A DNA stretch of 64,000 bases, taken from NCBI RefSeq assembly GCF_910591885.1, contig NC_063275.1, forward strand, positions 2,654,501 to 2,718,500, given 5' to 3'. Numbering within the stretch: the first letter of the stretch is position 1; the number at the start of each line of letters is the position of its first letter. Of the stretch, positions 37,868 to 50,590 are shown one piece after another. The notes under the pieces are model-generated. The model did not search any database, had not been told where the DNA came from, and worked only from the letters and a program-made list of their open reading frames with translations. This DNA comes from Bombus terrestris (taxonomy: Eukaryota > Arthropoda > Insecta > Hymenoptera > Apidae). The translations under genes and the position numbers were made by a program.

Positions 37868-39600
37868 CTAAGCAACATAAGAAAAGCACGTGTTCATTCC
37901 ATTGTTGTCTGAACCGGTGTCTAAATGAAGATCTTTCTTATCGGTTAAAGAAAAAAAAGGAATAATTATTGAAAAAGACGCAACAATAAAAGGATCAACT
38001 CGAAAGTATTACCGTCATTTTTATAAAATTTTTGCAGATCGAATCAGCGCTGCTATTTTCCAACTAACCAAACCCCAATCAGGGCACAGAAATTCACCGG
38101 AATTCACCAGAATTACTTTTACTTTCATCTATTACTTTGGGTTCCCTTGGACAATCCGTAATATTGTCAATATTCCAATATTTTCAACGAAGATGTGGTC
38201 TGTCAATAAATATTGACAATATCGTATTGACAATACATATTGATTCGTCTTCTAATTGAGAACATTGAAATATTGACAATATATATTGATAGCCAGACGG
38301 CACCTTTATACTATATGTATACTATATACTATATATATTAAGTAATATATGGACATGTAAGGTATGGACATGTAAGTTTGGTAAGTTTTCTTTTAATCGC
38401 TTGTACATTATCTGACGAATAAAATCAAACGAATGTTATTGTCTTAGGAGAAGTGGAAAACGAGGAGGCCTCAGTAATTCCATCAAATCATCCTAGTTGC
38501 TGCCTCGTTATGGGCGTTATTCAAGAGTATAGAAACTACAAATTGCGATTTTTTACCGTTTCCGACACCACATTTTTAGTTACTTTTCTTCGTTGAGAAA
38601 AAAAGAGATATCGAAGATTCAGACGACTTCTCAATAATCTCAAGAGATACATTCTTCTTCTATTTAGCTACCATTCAGTTATAACGTCTCGTTGTTTCAT
38701 ATGCCGAAGGTTTAATTCGAGATTCATTATTTTTGTTGTTCATCGATTTACATTAAGATTGCTGTCCGATGTTTCCTGTGTTAAACATCGACGAAAGTTT
38801 CAAGCGATGATTTCGTAATTTTCTCAAACATTAATCAAAATTGCAATTTTCGTATCATCGTAAATATCGTTCTACGAATCGAAGAAAATTGGAAACAAAT
38901 ACGAAACGTAATTGTAACTTTTCCTTTTATTGGTACTTCTTCTGTTTCAGTTTCATTTTTCCAAACAGGTTACTTTCGAAATCACATTTGCAACACCTTT
39001 TCAGCCGTATTCGACGCTAGAAGACTATTCACTGGTGGCAATTTCCTTAACTCGCATCCAAACGTACAAATGCATAGTTCATATATCCACATTTACGTCC
39101 TTCAGTTCCATTCCCATAGATTTCATAAATACCATGAATCTCATAGCAACCAACATTACATATGTCATTTATACATTATATCGTATGTATAAATTATGCG
39201 CTAACAGACTCCGAACGAAAACGAAACTCTGTCTGCTGTCAACTTTCTCTCCTTTCTCGTCATTCGTGTAACAGCACGCCGCACGCTATTCTTCTAACTT
39301 CTTTTATTTCCATACTGCGAAATTTTCCATTTGATTTGTCATATTCAGAATATCTAAAGAGATTATCGTCACCGATAAATATAATATGTATAATATACGG
39401 AACCATTACTTTATTAAACTTTCAATACTGCGAATAATTGATTTATTTTGTATGTTTGACCGCAACCGGTCTTCTTTGAACATTTCATGTTGGATATTTT
39501 CGTACAATCTTGATTTTAAATAGCTAGAAATTCGAAAAAAGATCGGGAACGATATATCTTCGAGCGAACAACGTCTCGAACATAGGTAAGCGTAATTATT
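37868..39600. other. PDHA 5' region and NSUN7 3' flank
   Basis: Should contain the missing PDHA first exon, but no minus-strand ATG gives a phase-0 donor with a convincing targeting peptide. At 38161-38282 the palindromic word ATATTGTCAATAT recurs. No other gene seen. Confidence 0.4.
38161..38290. repeat. Cluster of ATATTG(T/A)CAATAT palindromes
   Basis: At least four copies of the near-palindrome ATATTGTCAATAT or TATTGACAATA in 130 bases (about 38161, 38210, 38226, 38270), in the 5' region of PDHA. Confidence 0.75.
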
Positions 39601-42600
39601 TTAAACGATATCAAAGAGCGAGTTGTACGCATTGGATGGTGAACCGACAGGATGTAATAGTCGAGACGTCTTCCTCGATGCCCAGTATCGGTGGCCTGTC
39701 TTTGATCGCGTCTGCTTCTTCTCTTCCTCGTAATTCTCGCTATCGATCGAATCCTCCAGACGAATAAGACGCGCCGCTCTAGCAACAATCGGTGACCTCA
39801 AAATCGACGAAGTAGCACGGCTCCACTCCTCGCTATATGTCGATAAGTATAAAACAATTTAATGAGAATAAAGAAAGCATTTAGGCGATTCACGAAAAGG
39901 AAAAGAAATCGATTTAAAGAAGAAGAAATCGAATTAACGAGATGAGAATTACCGGGGCAGAGATTCGATGTTGAGCGAATTGGTCAATGTGGACAAAGAT
40001 CTCTTTTGCTTCGGCTCTGTATGCAACATGGACGCTTTGAATTCGGATTGCGGTGAAAAGATCGAGCGTATCGCTTCTAATTCCTGGACGTTTCAAAACA
40101 GCGATCATATGTATCGTAATGTAAAATTACAAATATTTATATTAATACTTATAATAGTTACCTACCTTTTTCCGTGACGAAGTTGCGTACAGAGGTGTGC
40201 TCGAAGGATTCACGCTATTCTTTTGCTTTCGCCACGTTTTAACGTCCAACTTTGCATTTTCGAATACCTGTAGATATATGGACGTACAATATCGGTTAAA
40301 GTATCGGCCAACGATAAAATCAGGATGTGAAATTGCGTATTAAGCAAAAAGAGTCAACCGAAGATGAATAGCTGTACATTTAAATAAATTGAGTATATTG
40401 AAAAATTGAAATTTCTCCTTCTACCAATACGCGATTAATACTGCAAACTCGTGCGTGGTTAAAACGTAAACGTTTCTGTTTCTATCGATCATCGTGGATG
40501 GAGCATGCTTGCTCTACCTGCAATCCAGTCGTTTCCTCCCAACTGGCGCATCGTTTGTGCCGTGGACAAATCTGATTTTCTTGTACGCTTTTCGATAATG
40601 AGGAGTACGTATGTGCCATTATACGCTCGATCTCCACCTACAAGTAGAGAAGAGAGACCAAAAGCGCGTGAAGTATTTTTCCAATTCAAATGTTAATAAG
40701 TTCATACGCACGGTTAATTGTATACGTATATTTATTGCAATGGAGAAAAGGAAGATATAGTAAGATACAGTAATCGAGTTGAAAATATTTAAAAAGGCGA
40801 AACCAACCTTGACACGCTTTGCTCGTTTTTGTGCGCCTGACTGCAAGGATTGTCGAATCGACTGATCGATGACGGACTCCTGCTTCGATGGCTGTTGCGC
40901 TTTCGGATCGCCGAACAAACCCTTCGATTCTGCTACTTTGATCATAAACAGCGAGTCGAATTGCACCATTTCTTTTCGTTTTATTACCACGAGAAAGCAT
41001 CCTGGATTTAACATATCACTAACGTTCTCTCCGTAAATATCGTCGATGCTGCTCACTTCGAACAGATCGCTGTCTGGGATCTTATATTTTAAGAAAAATC
41101 TTTTAACGAGCTTACGAAAGAAAGCGCGGGTAGAACCTATCGTACTGCTATATTACATCAAGGTAAACCTTACGGTAATGTTCGCGGACTGTGTCGAAGC
41201 ATGATCGTCTTTGCGCATTTCCTCGTCCATCTTGACCGATTTCGACGATTCCTTCTGCGCTTTCCTCTGCGATAAATAACGAAGCACGTTATAACCGATA
41301 CGAACTAAAGGCAATGAATTTATGCATATCTTACCGGATGTTCGCGAATGTACTTCTCCATGGCCATCCGATTAACGCAGTCTACCACTTGCCGAACCAT
41401 CTCCGTTGTCTCTGAGGGTAAAATCGTGTGCACTTCGTATACGACAAATTGTACATTCGGCCTGGTCAAAGTATATTTCAAAGTGGACATTTGATCGGTC
41501 AAGAAAGTACGCCACTGTTCATGATCGTTATAATTCTTTTGGTCCTCGCAATTGTTATCCTGTCGTTCGTAGTCGTCGTCAATGTCGTCGCGAAGGCTGT
41601 TAGTGTAGCCATCTGTTAACGATTCCAGAAGATCCACGTCTCCACCTCGTGCCACTGCGAGATCGACGATATCTCTGACCCCTGTGTAGGTACATGATGG
41701 CACCGCTAACACTACGGTGGCTCTCTCTGATTCGCTCGTCGTCGGATGAGACGCGTACCTAACGAAATATAAGTCACTCGTGGCTTAAAATGTTTCGTTT
41801 AACAGATCCAATGCGAAGTTTTATACATCGACGAAACGCGTGTATTTGAGCCACGTCCGCACTCAACGAGATAATCGAAAATATCGAGTCTACGAATCAA
41901 TAAAAACATACTTTTAATAAAACTCATACTCAGTAAAAAGAAATTGGAAAGATACCTTTCGGAGAAGACGCGACACCGTTGCAAGGTGATGCCGAGGTTT
42001 TTCAGGTAAGTCTCGTACTCGCAACGACGATCGCCAGCTCCAAAGGCCAGCAGTTTACCAGCGTGCTCGATATCGGCCAAAAGCCCAGCCAGATATCCAG
42101 TGTGTCGAGGCGCAAGGGAATGCGTTAAAATGACCGGGCCGTAGACCCGACCGACGCGAATCGCCTGTACCAACGCTGCCGCGCCAATACACAATGATCT
42201 TTCCTGTTCGTTCGAACGAGCCATCGTTAAAGTTAAAGCATCTTTTTGGTTTTCTCCGATTTCTCGGCTACCTACCAGAAATACGAAACGGTGATCACGA
42301 ACGATACTGGAAACAGCCAGCGTTTCCCGCATGCTTTCGTGTAAATGAACCATCTTCGGGCAAATCGGATCGAACGCATACTCATTCTCTTCAAGTTCTA
42401 CCTTCGCTCCTTTGCTTTCGCAATAGGTCAATTTCAATGCCGACATTTCCTCCAGAAATTCTGTCTTGTTGACGATTTTCATGCTGTTTATCCATCCGGA
42501 AGCGATCCTAGCTTGTACACCCCAAGCGACGCCTTCGATGACGCGCAATCGGCTCGGCAATAATTCATCTTTCAGATTTGGAATATAACAGCAATAATAA

Positions 42601-43405
42601 ATATATACGTAGACGCCGTTTTCTTTAGCTAGATACTCATTGTCAGTCTCTACCAAAGTTCTATCACGTCGGAGGAAAAATATTCACCGAGGTTGAGGGC
42701 AGAGCCGCGGATCCGTAGCCTGGAAATACTTGCCGCGAGACGAGTCTTCACATTCAGAAGAGCGTTCTCGACATCCGCTAAGCCAGCAGCCTGATACGTA
42801 CAATTTCAAGGTGTCGAATACATTTTCAATATACGCGAACATATGCAAGCATGGAGATCGGTAGACAAAGAGACAAGTAGAGTAAAAGGTGAAAAAGGAG
42901 TGGGGGAATGAAACGAAGCAAAAGGAGGAAAAAAGGAACGATGAAATCCTACCTCAAAGATCTCCTCGCGTTCTTCGGAATTGGCGATCTCGAACTGTGG
43001 CTTCGCAAATTTTCTTCCTTGTAAATCGTACAGCAACAACCAAACGATCTTTTCTCGATCCTTGATCGCGTTGTTGTGCTGCCAAAATCCTATATCCTCC
43101 AAGGCACGAACGAATATCTTTTTGTCTAAATTATACGAAAGAACAGAAAATTATGGAATGCGACGAAAAGAAAATTCGAACGTGGAATTCGTATTCGGAT
43201 GAGAACGCGTGGACTCGGTCCTCCACTTACATCTGAGAACGTCGTAGACGAGTCCAAACACACGACGCATCTCAGCCTCGTCCGAGTATATAGGAGAAGG
43301 TTGAACCTTCCGAAGAACTTTCGCGGCTAACAGAATATCGTTAACGCGCCAACCTGGTTGAACGCATGTTTCTATCATCGAACCACTGATCCTATCGACG
43401 CTCAT
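39601..43405 (-). CDS. NSUN7: NSUN7-like RNA methyltransferase family protein
   Basis: Eleven exons: 43405-43231, 43125-42953, 42790-42688, 42649-41956, 41758-41335, 41266-41174, 41080-40808, 40637-40518, 40267-40166, 40083-39953, 39832-39601; about 839 residues, all phases consistent. The start used is the first in-frame ATG (MSVDRISGS); an upstream exon is possible (44105-44376). Matches NSUN7 by RVNDILLAAKVLRKV, WLLLYDLQGRKFAKPQF, VENALLNVKTRLAASISRLRI and the degenerate methyltransferase core: a SAM-loop-like SLAPRHTGYLAGLL (about 328-341) and VPSCTYTGV (Cys about 404). The position of the usual TCS motif reads VVYEVHTILPSETTE, without cysteine. The tail is charged and disordered. NSUN family members make 5-methylcytosine in RNA; this one may be inactive. 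Confidence 0.88.
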
Positions 43406-44104
43406 CAACGATCCTCCCTTCGATTCTTCTCTTCCATATTTTCTAGGCTCAACTATCGTCAAACTGTGTCCAAGCTTCTTTGGCTCCCATTCCCAATCGT
43501 TCTTCTTTCGATTCCTTTCCGCTTCCAACTTCGTTTCCACTTCCGTGCCCAATCCGGTTTCCTCGACCCTTCGGTTTCATTACTACTTATGTATACACCA
43601 TTCACTTATTGTCACTGAATTAGGTTCACGACAGGGTTTCGCGGAACGCGTCTTACTTACTTCTCCATTATTTGTAGTTTTCGTTTGTTTGTACTTTTGT
43701 ACAAAGATCAAAACGTACTATCGACATGGTCCGATTAATTCGAATCTCTCTACAGTTTCAGCCATACGGGATGAACATGAGCGTGTCAAGATTAATGGTT
43801 AAAAAGGAAAATCAAATCGGATGCGCACAGTCCAAAATTAAATCGACAAAATATAGAAACAGATCGATCGATATTGAACGAATTCAGGTTGGAAAAGAAA
43901 AGCGACATTCGTATCGTTATTTGAATTTGCAAAGCGCAGGTTACGTATCTAAGGCCATAAAATAATTAGCAAACTATTTATAAGCAGAAGCAACTTCTTC
44001 GAGTAGGAGTAACTGATCGATGTGCACGCGTTTTTCACGATCCTTTCCAAGTGAAAACTCATTCGTAAATTCATCGTTTACGGCCGTAAAGATAGGTTCA
44101 TTAC

Positions 44105-44376
44105 CTTCTTTTTATAAAATCGTCGCATTCTCTTTGCAGTTCAACCAGTCGATAATAGACTCGGTAACGCCACTCTTCGTTGCTCGGTAAAATCAGGTCT
44201 TCTAAGTTTTCGTTAAATTCATCGTTGCGAAGTTGACTGTAATTTTCTTTCCAATTTGCTAATAAGATACGAAAGATCTTAGAGTATTCCTCGAACATGT
44301 TCCTTTTGCCAGAACAGACGTTTAGCTTTAAACAACCTTCTAATTTCGCATCTTCATCGTCCTCTTTATTATTCAT
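44105..44376 (-). CDS. Possible upstream coding exon, perhaps of NSUN7
   Basis: ATG at 44376-44374, 90 codons, then a donor (AAG|GTAATG) in phase 2 at 44105. The acidic and hydrophobic peptide includes FEEYSKIFRILLANWKENY and WRYRVYYRLVELQRECDDF, with normal amino-acid usage. A join to the extended NSUN7 frame through an acceptor at 43569-43570 keeps the frame (NSUN7 first exon then 43568-43231), but that acceptor lacks a pyrimidine tract. It could instead be a separate small gene. I do not recognise a domain. Confidence 0.45.
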
Positions 44377-45714
44377 ACTGTACGAGTCTCTCGTCTTCGT
44401 TAGAAACGATCTTTTCCTTTTAACGAGAAAATCTAAACGATGAAAATTAATTCACTTTTTCATGCGAAATATCCCTGCTTTCTTAAGCCTTCTCAAACTA
44501 TAATACTTAGAAGTAAAAGGTAAATATGTAATACGTGAGGAATTAATAAAAGGACCAAGAGTTTAAAGGGAAAAGATATAAAAATAGTTAGCAGAGAGAG
44601 AGATAGAGAAGGAATAATAATGACGATTGTAAAAAAGAATAAAACATACATAAAGTAATATAACGCAATTGACAGATTGAAAAATAGAAATAAAGATAAT
44701 AATAATAACGTCAATTAACTTACCGAAAGATGGAAAAAATATAAGGCGAAAAAGAGCAGAAAATGCAGGTTAGGTGTAGAACGGGAGATATGGTATGGCG
44801 GGCACGCGGTCGAATATCACAGACCTTAAAGAGGAGAACAAAGAAAATACAAGAACGTCCCGCGCCGCAACGTCGCGTGATTCGGTAATATCTTTCTCGA
44901 TATCGCGTCTATCAGTTTACACGAGTATAAACGAAAATCGCAATTCGCAATGAGCCGATCACGATAAGTCGACCTCCTCGGCAATTCTTCTCAGCCTGTT
45001 TCGTGTCTCTTCCGTGCATCACCCCATTTATTCCTTACATTCTCTATCAAATATTCATGTATACTTAGATATATACTATATACGTGTATGCACATATATG
45101 TATGTAGATAACCGATTGGATAACTGGAGCGTCGCACAACATGTCACAAAGAGACCAATAAATGTCAAAACGGTACGTACTTGTTGGTACGAACTTGAAC
45201 CTATCCTTGCAGATTTCTAGAACGATAATCATAAAGGTGAAATTTGTTAATCATTACGAAAAGAGAGAAAGAAAAAGCGGAGAAGGAGAAAAGGAAGATA
45301 GAAAGAAAGAAAGAAAGCAGGCAACGAAATGGAAAAGAAAATATTTTTACTTATTATCTTAATCCATTTAGAATATAAAAAATGGATTAGGTTTGATTGT
45401 AAACTTTCAAAGAATAGACTACAAACTTGAAATATATTTGTAATACGTATTATCTTGCTTTTATTTGCCATCTACCAAGAGAGAAGAGAAAAAACAGCGT
45501 TGACTTGGTACCTTGCTGTTGCTCTACCTATGATTGGGCAAATACACAATTCGTACAAATCATTTTGCAGCTTGAAAATCGTCGAGAACTGCATTTTACA
45601 AAGCTATTATGCCTTTTCTTTTCGATATCTTTTTCCCCTATTATTATCATCGTAATCATCATTATTAGGTACTCTTACTATCGTAATACTATATCAGTAC
45701 CAGTTTCATTTATA
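44377..45714. other. Intergenic, with GA-rich microsatellite
   Basis: A purine run of GAAAGAAA units lies at 45264-45316. Probably the NSUN7 promoter side and the odorant receptor 3' flank. No gene seen. Confidence 0.45.
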
Positions 45715-47521
45715 TTATTTATCCTTATCAATGGTTTCTAACAAGAAATAGTAGGATACTGCGGTATTCAAAACCTGGAAATATACACGAGACAGGTGTA
45801 TTGAAAATGATTAAATCGAAAGATAGATTACCTTAACAAAAAGATCCAATGAAACTTGCATCAAATCACACGCTTTCAGAACGATCGATCTCTGTGCTAA
45901 TATCAGCGTAAAGCCTTTTGCGAAACTAATATCCTTGTGTTTGTACCAATCGCTAAAATAAACCTTGCGACGAAAACGATCGCTCTACGAAGGAAACGAA
46001 GATTAAAGGAGGCTGATCGCAAGTCCACGTATAATATAATTGATTATCCATTCGTTCGGTCGTTCGCTAGTTTAAAGAACAATTTGAGATCACGGTAACT
46101 CGAGACGACAACAAGCAAATACATCTACGAACCTCGGTAAGAATTACGTCTGCAGGCCAGGCGTACAGGAACGTTTGTAATAATTTCATAAAAATGAAAA
46201 CAATACAAATTATGATTTTATCGATGATTTGTCCTCTGACCTGTCAAACAACCAACCAGTTAAGTAATCGTTTTAGATATTATAGATATTTACGCATGTA
46301 TAGAAGCAAGGCCGAATGATAATCGATAGAATCTCAAATTTAACTGAACTTAAATGTGTAAATAGTAAACAGATGTTGTGTAAAGTATTTTCTCGATTAT
46401 CTTTATCTCACCTGCAAAACCTGAAATATTAAAGTACATAGACTCGTTGCGCTCGTTATTGTTGTTAATAGTATGACGGGTCCGTAAGCTTCTTGAACGA
46501 TGTCTCGACATTTCAGTAACAGAGCGTGCTTGTTGACGCATTCTTGAAAGATCCGTTTACGATTCTCCTCATACTCTTTATTCGCCTTATCCTTCTCGTC
46601 AGTTGAAAATCTCATCTCGAACTCAAAACCCAACAAACGTAACATTACCGATATACGAAATAAGCAAAAGCTGAAAAATCCATCTACGCCGGTAGATACA
46701 GAGATTATATTCCAAACAATATTCAAATCAAAGAGATAATGCAATTGCCAGACTAACATTGAATCAATCGTCCAAGGATAACTTGCAGGAAAGGGTAAAG
46801 GATATTGTAGATTCGTTGTATTGTTCGCGTCGTAAAGTATTCTCGTAATCAACGGTTTAAATGCGTGTATAGTGCTGTTGATTGTCATTAACGTAAACTG
46901 TAGATAAATCAATCGATAAAACGTTCGAACCCAGGAAAAAGCTATTGATCTTATATCTGTTTCGCTTAGTGCTTGTTCCAACATAGAACTGAGTATATCA
47001 TTTGCTTGTTGTAGTTTATTTTGATAGATAAAAAAGCAGCAAGCCTAAAAAAGCAAAAGGTATCTTGTTGTAAAATGTCGATAAGTTTCGATCGTTCATG
47101 TTTCAATTACAAAAAATGAATCGCGTATCTTGAATATCTTTGTTTGCCTAGGATTCGGATTCGTTGAATTTGAAGGCAGGATACGTATAACACATTTAAA
47201 TGTTAGAAGTGACAATTCGATTATATGAATGAAATGGATTCTTTTAAAATATATGTAGATAAACTTACAAACCTTCGTAGTTGTATTCAATATGGCACAG
47301 AAGAGGGAAAACGAAGCGGTAAGCAAAGCGATATTCTGAACATTCTGTGAGCAAAAATTTCCTACGACACAGAGTGAAATGAAAGAGGAAAATATCGACC
47401 AAATTGATATGCACCGATAAAATACATCCCGCTCCTTCGTAATCGGACACATCCCACTAAGGAGGAGAAAACGTTTTACGAAACTAGCATACTTTCGATA
47501 TATTTTTAGTTCTTTCGACAT
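45715..47521 (-). CDS. Odorant receptor (7tm_6 family)
   Basis: Five exons: 47521-47273, 47044-46412, 46240-46133, 45984-45832, 45774-45715; about 400 residues, the normal size for insect odorant receptors. The model joins MSKELKIYRKYASFVKRFLLL, the large membrane exon (to QVLQ), VRGQIIDKIIICIVFIF, the characteristic VYFSDWYK and the closing VLNTAVSYYFLLETI, which match the family's C-terminal signature. Several hydrophobic segments fit seven helices with the N-terminus inside. It would form an odorant-gated cation channel with Orco in the antenna. The first donor is GTTTGT rather than GTAAG. It is a single copy here, not a tandem array, and appears intact. Individual identity cannot be given. 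Confidence 0.93.
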
Positions 47522-48271
47522 CGTTGAAATTGCGACGGCAATTCTACCTGAATCAATGCATAAGCATCATTCCCAAGACAAGTTACATCTGAATAACGAT
47601 CGATCGATACATATTACGCTATTCTGCTTTGCCATTATATATCAATCGACCGCTTGATAACAATGAATAATTTATTTTCTTAAGTTGGTAAATTGCTTGA
47701 AATTGATCAGCAATGTTAAATATTTTATCCAATGGTTTATGCGCTTGTTCTTTCGCATCCTCTGTCGCGTAAAGCATAGCTAAATTAAACGTTACGAAAG
47801 CAATTTTGAAAATGCGCGTTGAAACTTGTAAAATTTCTAAGAATCATTTCCTTGTACGCCGATGAAAACAATTTATCAGGGATAAAGAACTATCAGGGAT
47901 AAAAAATATCAGATAGATTTAAAAAGTAAAATTTTTATATTTCTTAGAATCTTCATAAGAATGTATAAAATTCGTACAACTATATTTAACTTGAATAAAT
48001 TTGAATAATAACATAAGGATTATAATTTTGAAGAAATATTAGATTTTAAAGACATGACAATATCCTTTCTATTTCGCTTCTACTACATCTATTATTCCTA
48101 ACTTTTTTTGTCCGTTCTCCATTATCATATGCAAAAGTACATTGCTCGCGTACCAATTATGAAAACCATATTCTTTGGTTAGTAATGTTAGTAACATTAG
48201 TAACACTAATTAACTCTCATTAATTTGTTCAAATCTTATTATATTTATCTTCCTTTAAATTATTTATTAAC
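47522..48271. other. Region between odorant receptor and parvin, with a cryptic minus-strand frame
   Basis: No named gene. On the minus strand about 47830-47619 stays open for some 70 codons with hydrophobic FKIAFVTFNLAMLYA followed by TEDAKEQAHKPLDKIFN, resembling a signal peptide plus mature start, but lacks an ATG at the front. A second short coding-like patch (YSDVTCLGNDAYALIQ, about 47550-47595) ends at a donor. Could be a decayed gene. Confidence 0.35.
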
Positions 48272-49812
48272 TTAATTCATGCTTTTATATTTTGTGAATA
48301 GATTGTACAATACTCGTAGAGTTGATTTTAGATCCAAATTTACAATATCTGTAAACAAAATATAATGTCACCAGTCACATTCATTTAATTCTGATATTTC
48401 ATAAGTATTACAGTTAAGAACAATACCAACCTTCTGGGCGAGCCTTGGGTTTTGGTAGACCAATATCTTGCATAATATCAAATGCAAATGAAACATTATG
48501 TACCTTATGATCATGTGTTTTAGGTGTCAAATGAAAACTACCTAAAGGTACGAAAAAACCTTCGAGAAGTCCAAGTAGAAGAGTTAAAAAAACACCATCA
48601 TGAAATTGCGTATCTAAATCTGTCACCTCCAAATGAACTTTACTCAAGTGTTTATTGACGAAAGAAATCAACGACTAGAAAATAAAACTATGTATTGCAT
48701 TGTAGAGAGCATATAATTTTTTATAACTCAAACGAACAACATACCTTTTTAACTACAGCTAATTTATCAGCCGGATGATCGAAAAGACTATCGAAAGCGT
48801 CTCGTTCGCAACGCATTCCCAAATCATCGTACGTCGATGTAATTTCTTCTCTAACCGTTCTGTGTATTAGCTGGCCATCCTTTTTACGCACAACGACAAC
48901 CTGAGCAGCTACTCTCTCTGGCAATCTAACAGGCGCTCGAAATTGCCTTGCCAAACCAACCAATAAATGTAAAATGGCAACAATGTTTTTCGAATGAACA
49001 GATTCTACGTTCCATTTGTAAGGAGGATGGCGTCCTAATACTTGATTAGCAGCTGACAACACAACTGCTAATTTCTGTTTCTGACCTTCTTCTGATTGAG
49101 TCACTTCAGGAACATCTAACTTCTTTCCTGTCAACTTTTCTAAAATTAATAAAAAAAATATGCCTACTTAGACTCCATGTATTAGAAGAATTCTATTCAA
49201 TTTTACTATTATATAACATACCCAATAGTTTCTGTAGTACCTGTCCATCATACAAATCTTCTGCAATATCTTTAACAATAATCCGTTGGTCTGCTAATTC
49301 ATCGTTGATCCATTCAATGAGGACAAATATTAATTCTTTAAGTTTAGAATCTTCCAAAGACCTAGGTTCTATCATTGAACGTTCCTCATTTTCATCTAAC
49401 GCATATTCTTCTGGTGGCATCTCTGGATTGGCTGCAAATCCTGGTGAATCAATTGCATATTTCCCTTCCTCCTGTACCTCTTGCACTATATCAAACAAAT
49501 TCAAAATAAACATAAACAGTAACTTTAAGAACAAACATTTAAAAAATACAAATCGAACATCGACATTACCAACAATATCGTTTTAAAGTTTGTAACTACT
49601 CGGACCATATAAGGAAATATATCCTGTAAATTCTCGTAAAAGAAGCATAAGCAAAGTTAACTTGTCACAACCTAATGTAAACGCAGTGTGATACCTTCTT
49701 TGATACGCTTTTTTCGACCCAAGGTCCCAATCTTATCCCAGAAACTTTCTTCTTTTTCATCCTTCCTCGTCGAAATAGGAGGTCGTGGAGATTTTGGACG
49801 TGGAGACGACAT
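48272..49812 (-). CDS. parvin: Parvin (integrin-linked kinase partner)
   Basis: Five exons: 49812-49695, 49485-49222, 49139-48745, 48674-48431, 48348-48272; about 365 residues, like animal parvins. After a short basic N-terminus (MSSPRPKSPRPP) come two calponin-homology domains: the first with ELIFVLIEWINDELAD and DLYDGQVLQKLLGKLTGKKL, the second with LISFVNKHLSKVHLEVTDL and FHDGVFLTLLLGLLEGFFVPL, and the end DLKSTLRVLYNLFTKYKSMN. Parvin joins integrin-linked kinase and PINCH at integrin adhesions, linking them to actin. Invertebrates have a single parvin, so alpha/beta/gamma labels do not apply. The intron-4 donor is GTTGGT. Confidence 0.96.
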
Positions 49813-50590
49813 GTTCAACACCAACGTTCATCAAAAATTAATCCGAAGGATGAAGGATGTCATCTCTCGAAATACCAACCTTTAACCACATTTACAAACA
49901 TCGATTGTATATGCATACATTATATTATATGTATGCGTACTCCAGATCTTTTTTGAGCATCTATATTGAAACGAACTTTACAAGTACCAGTTTTTAAGTA
50001 CATTTACTTTTTTTATCGTTGCTTAAATTACATTGATTCATAATTATCAACTTTTGTAATCTTTAATTATTTTACACATATCCTTAAAATTAAACCTATT
50101 TCGAAAAACATGCTAACATCTTAATTCATAGAAATCATATAGTACCATCTATTGTAGCATATACATACATTTCAATCACGGTTTTCTTTAGAAATGTTTT
50201 AATTCATTTAAAATATGTCATACTTCCTCGGATATTCTTCAGAACTTCAGATCATATAAAAAAAAAGATATATGTAAAGATTATATGTAAATAAAGGAAG
50301 ATTATTTGTTACAGAGTAGATTATCATTCACACAAAAATGTCGTTTACATTTACTTAAACGGATTTTGTATCTGAAGTTAAATAAAAAATAAATAAAATT
50401 AAAGTTCTATCTAATTATGTATTATATTACAACAACATTCGTTATACAGTTAAAAATATGCACATGCGTATATATGTTTATACAGAAATGAGTCGTGTAG
50501 GAACTACTTACTTAGGTAGGTCTCTGCGCTGTGTAAACCGTAAAACGTAATTTAAGGTTATTAACAAAATATCAAGAAATAATTGTTAAA
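49813..50590. promoter_or_regulatory. Shared intergenic region of parvin and mRpS35
   Basis: 778 bases between divergent start codons, AT-rich, with no recognised element. Likely bidirectional promoter. Confidence 0.45.

Noticed and set aside
38967..39020. Plus-strand VTFEITF peptide resembling the start of PDH E1 alpha
   Set aside because: It is on the wrong strand relative to the PDHA exons; treated as chance.
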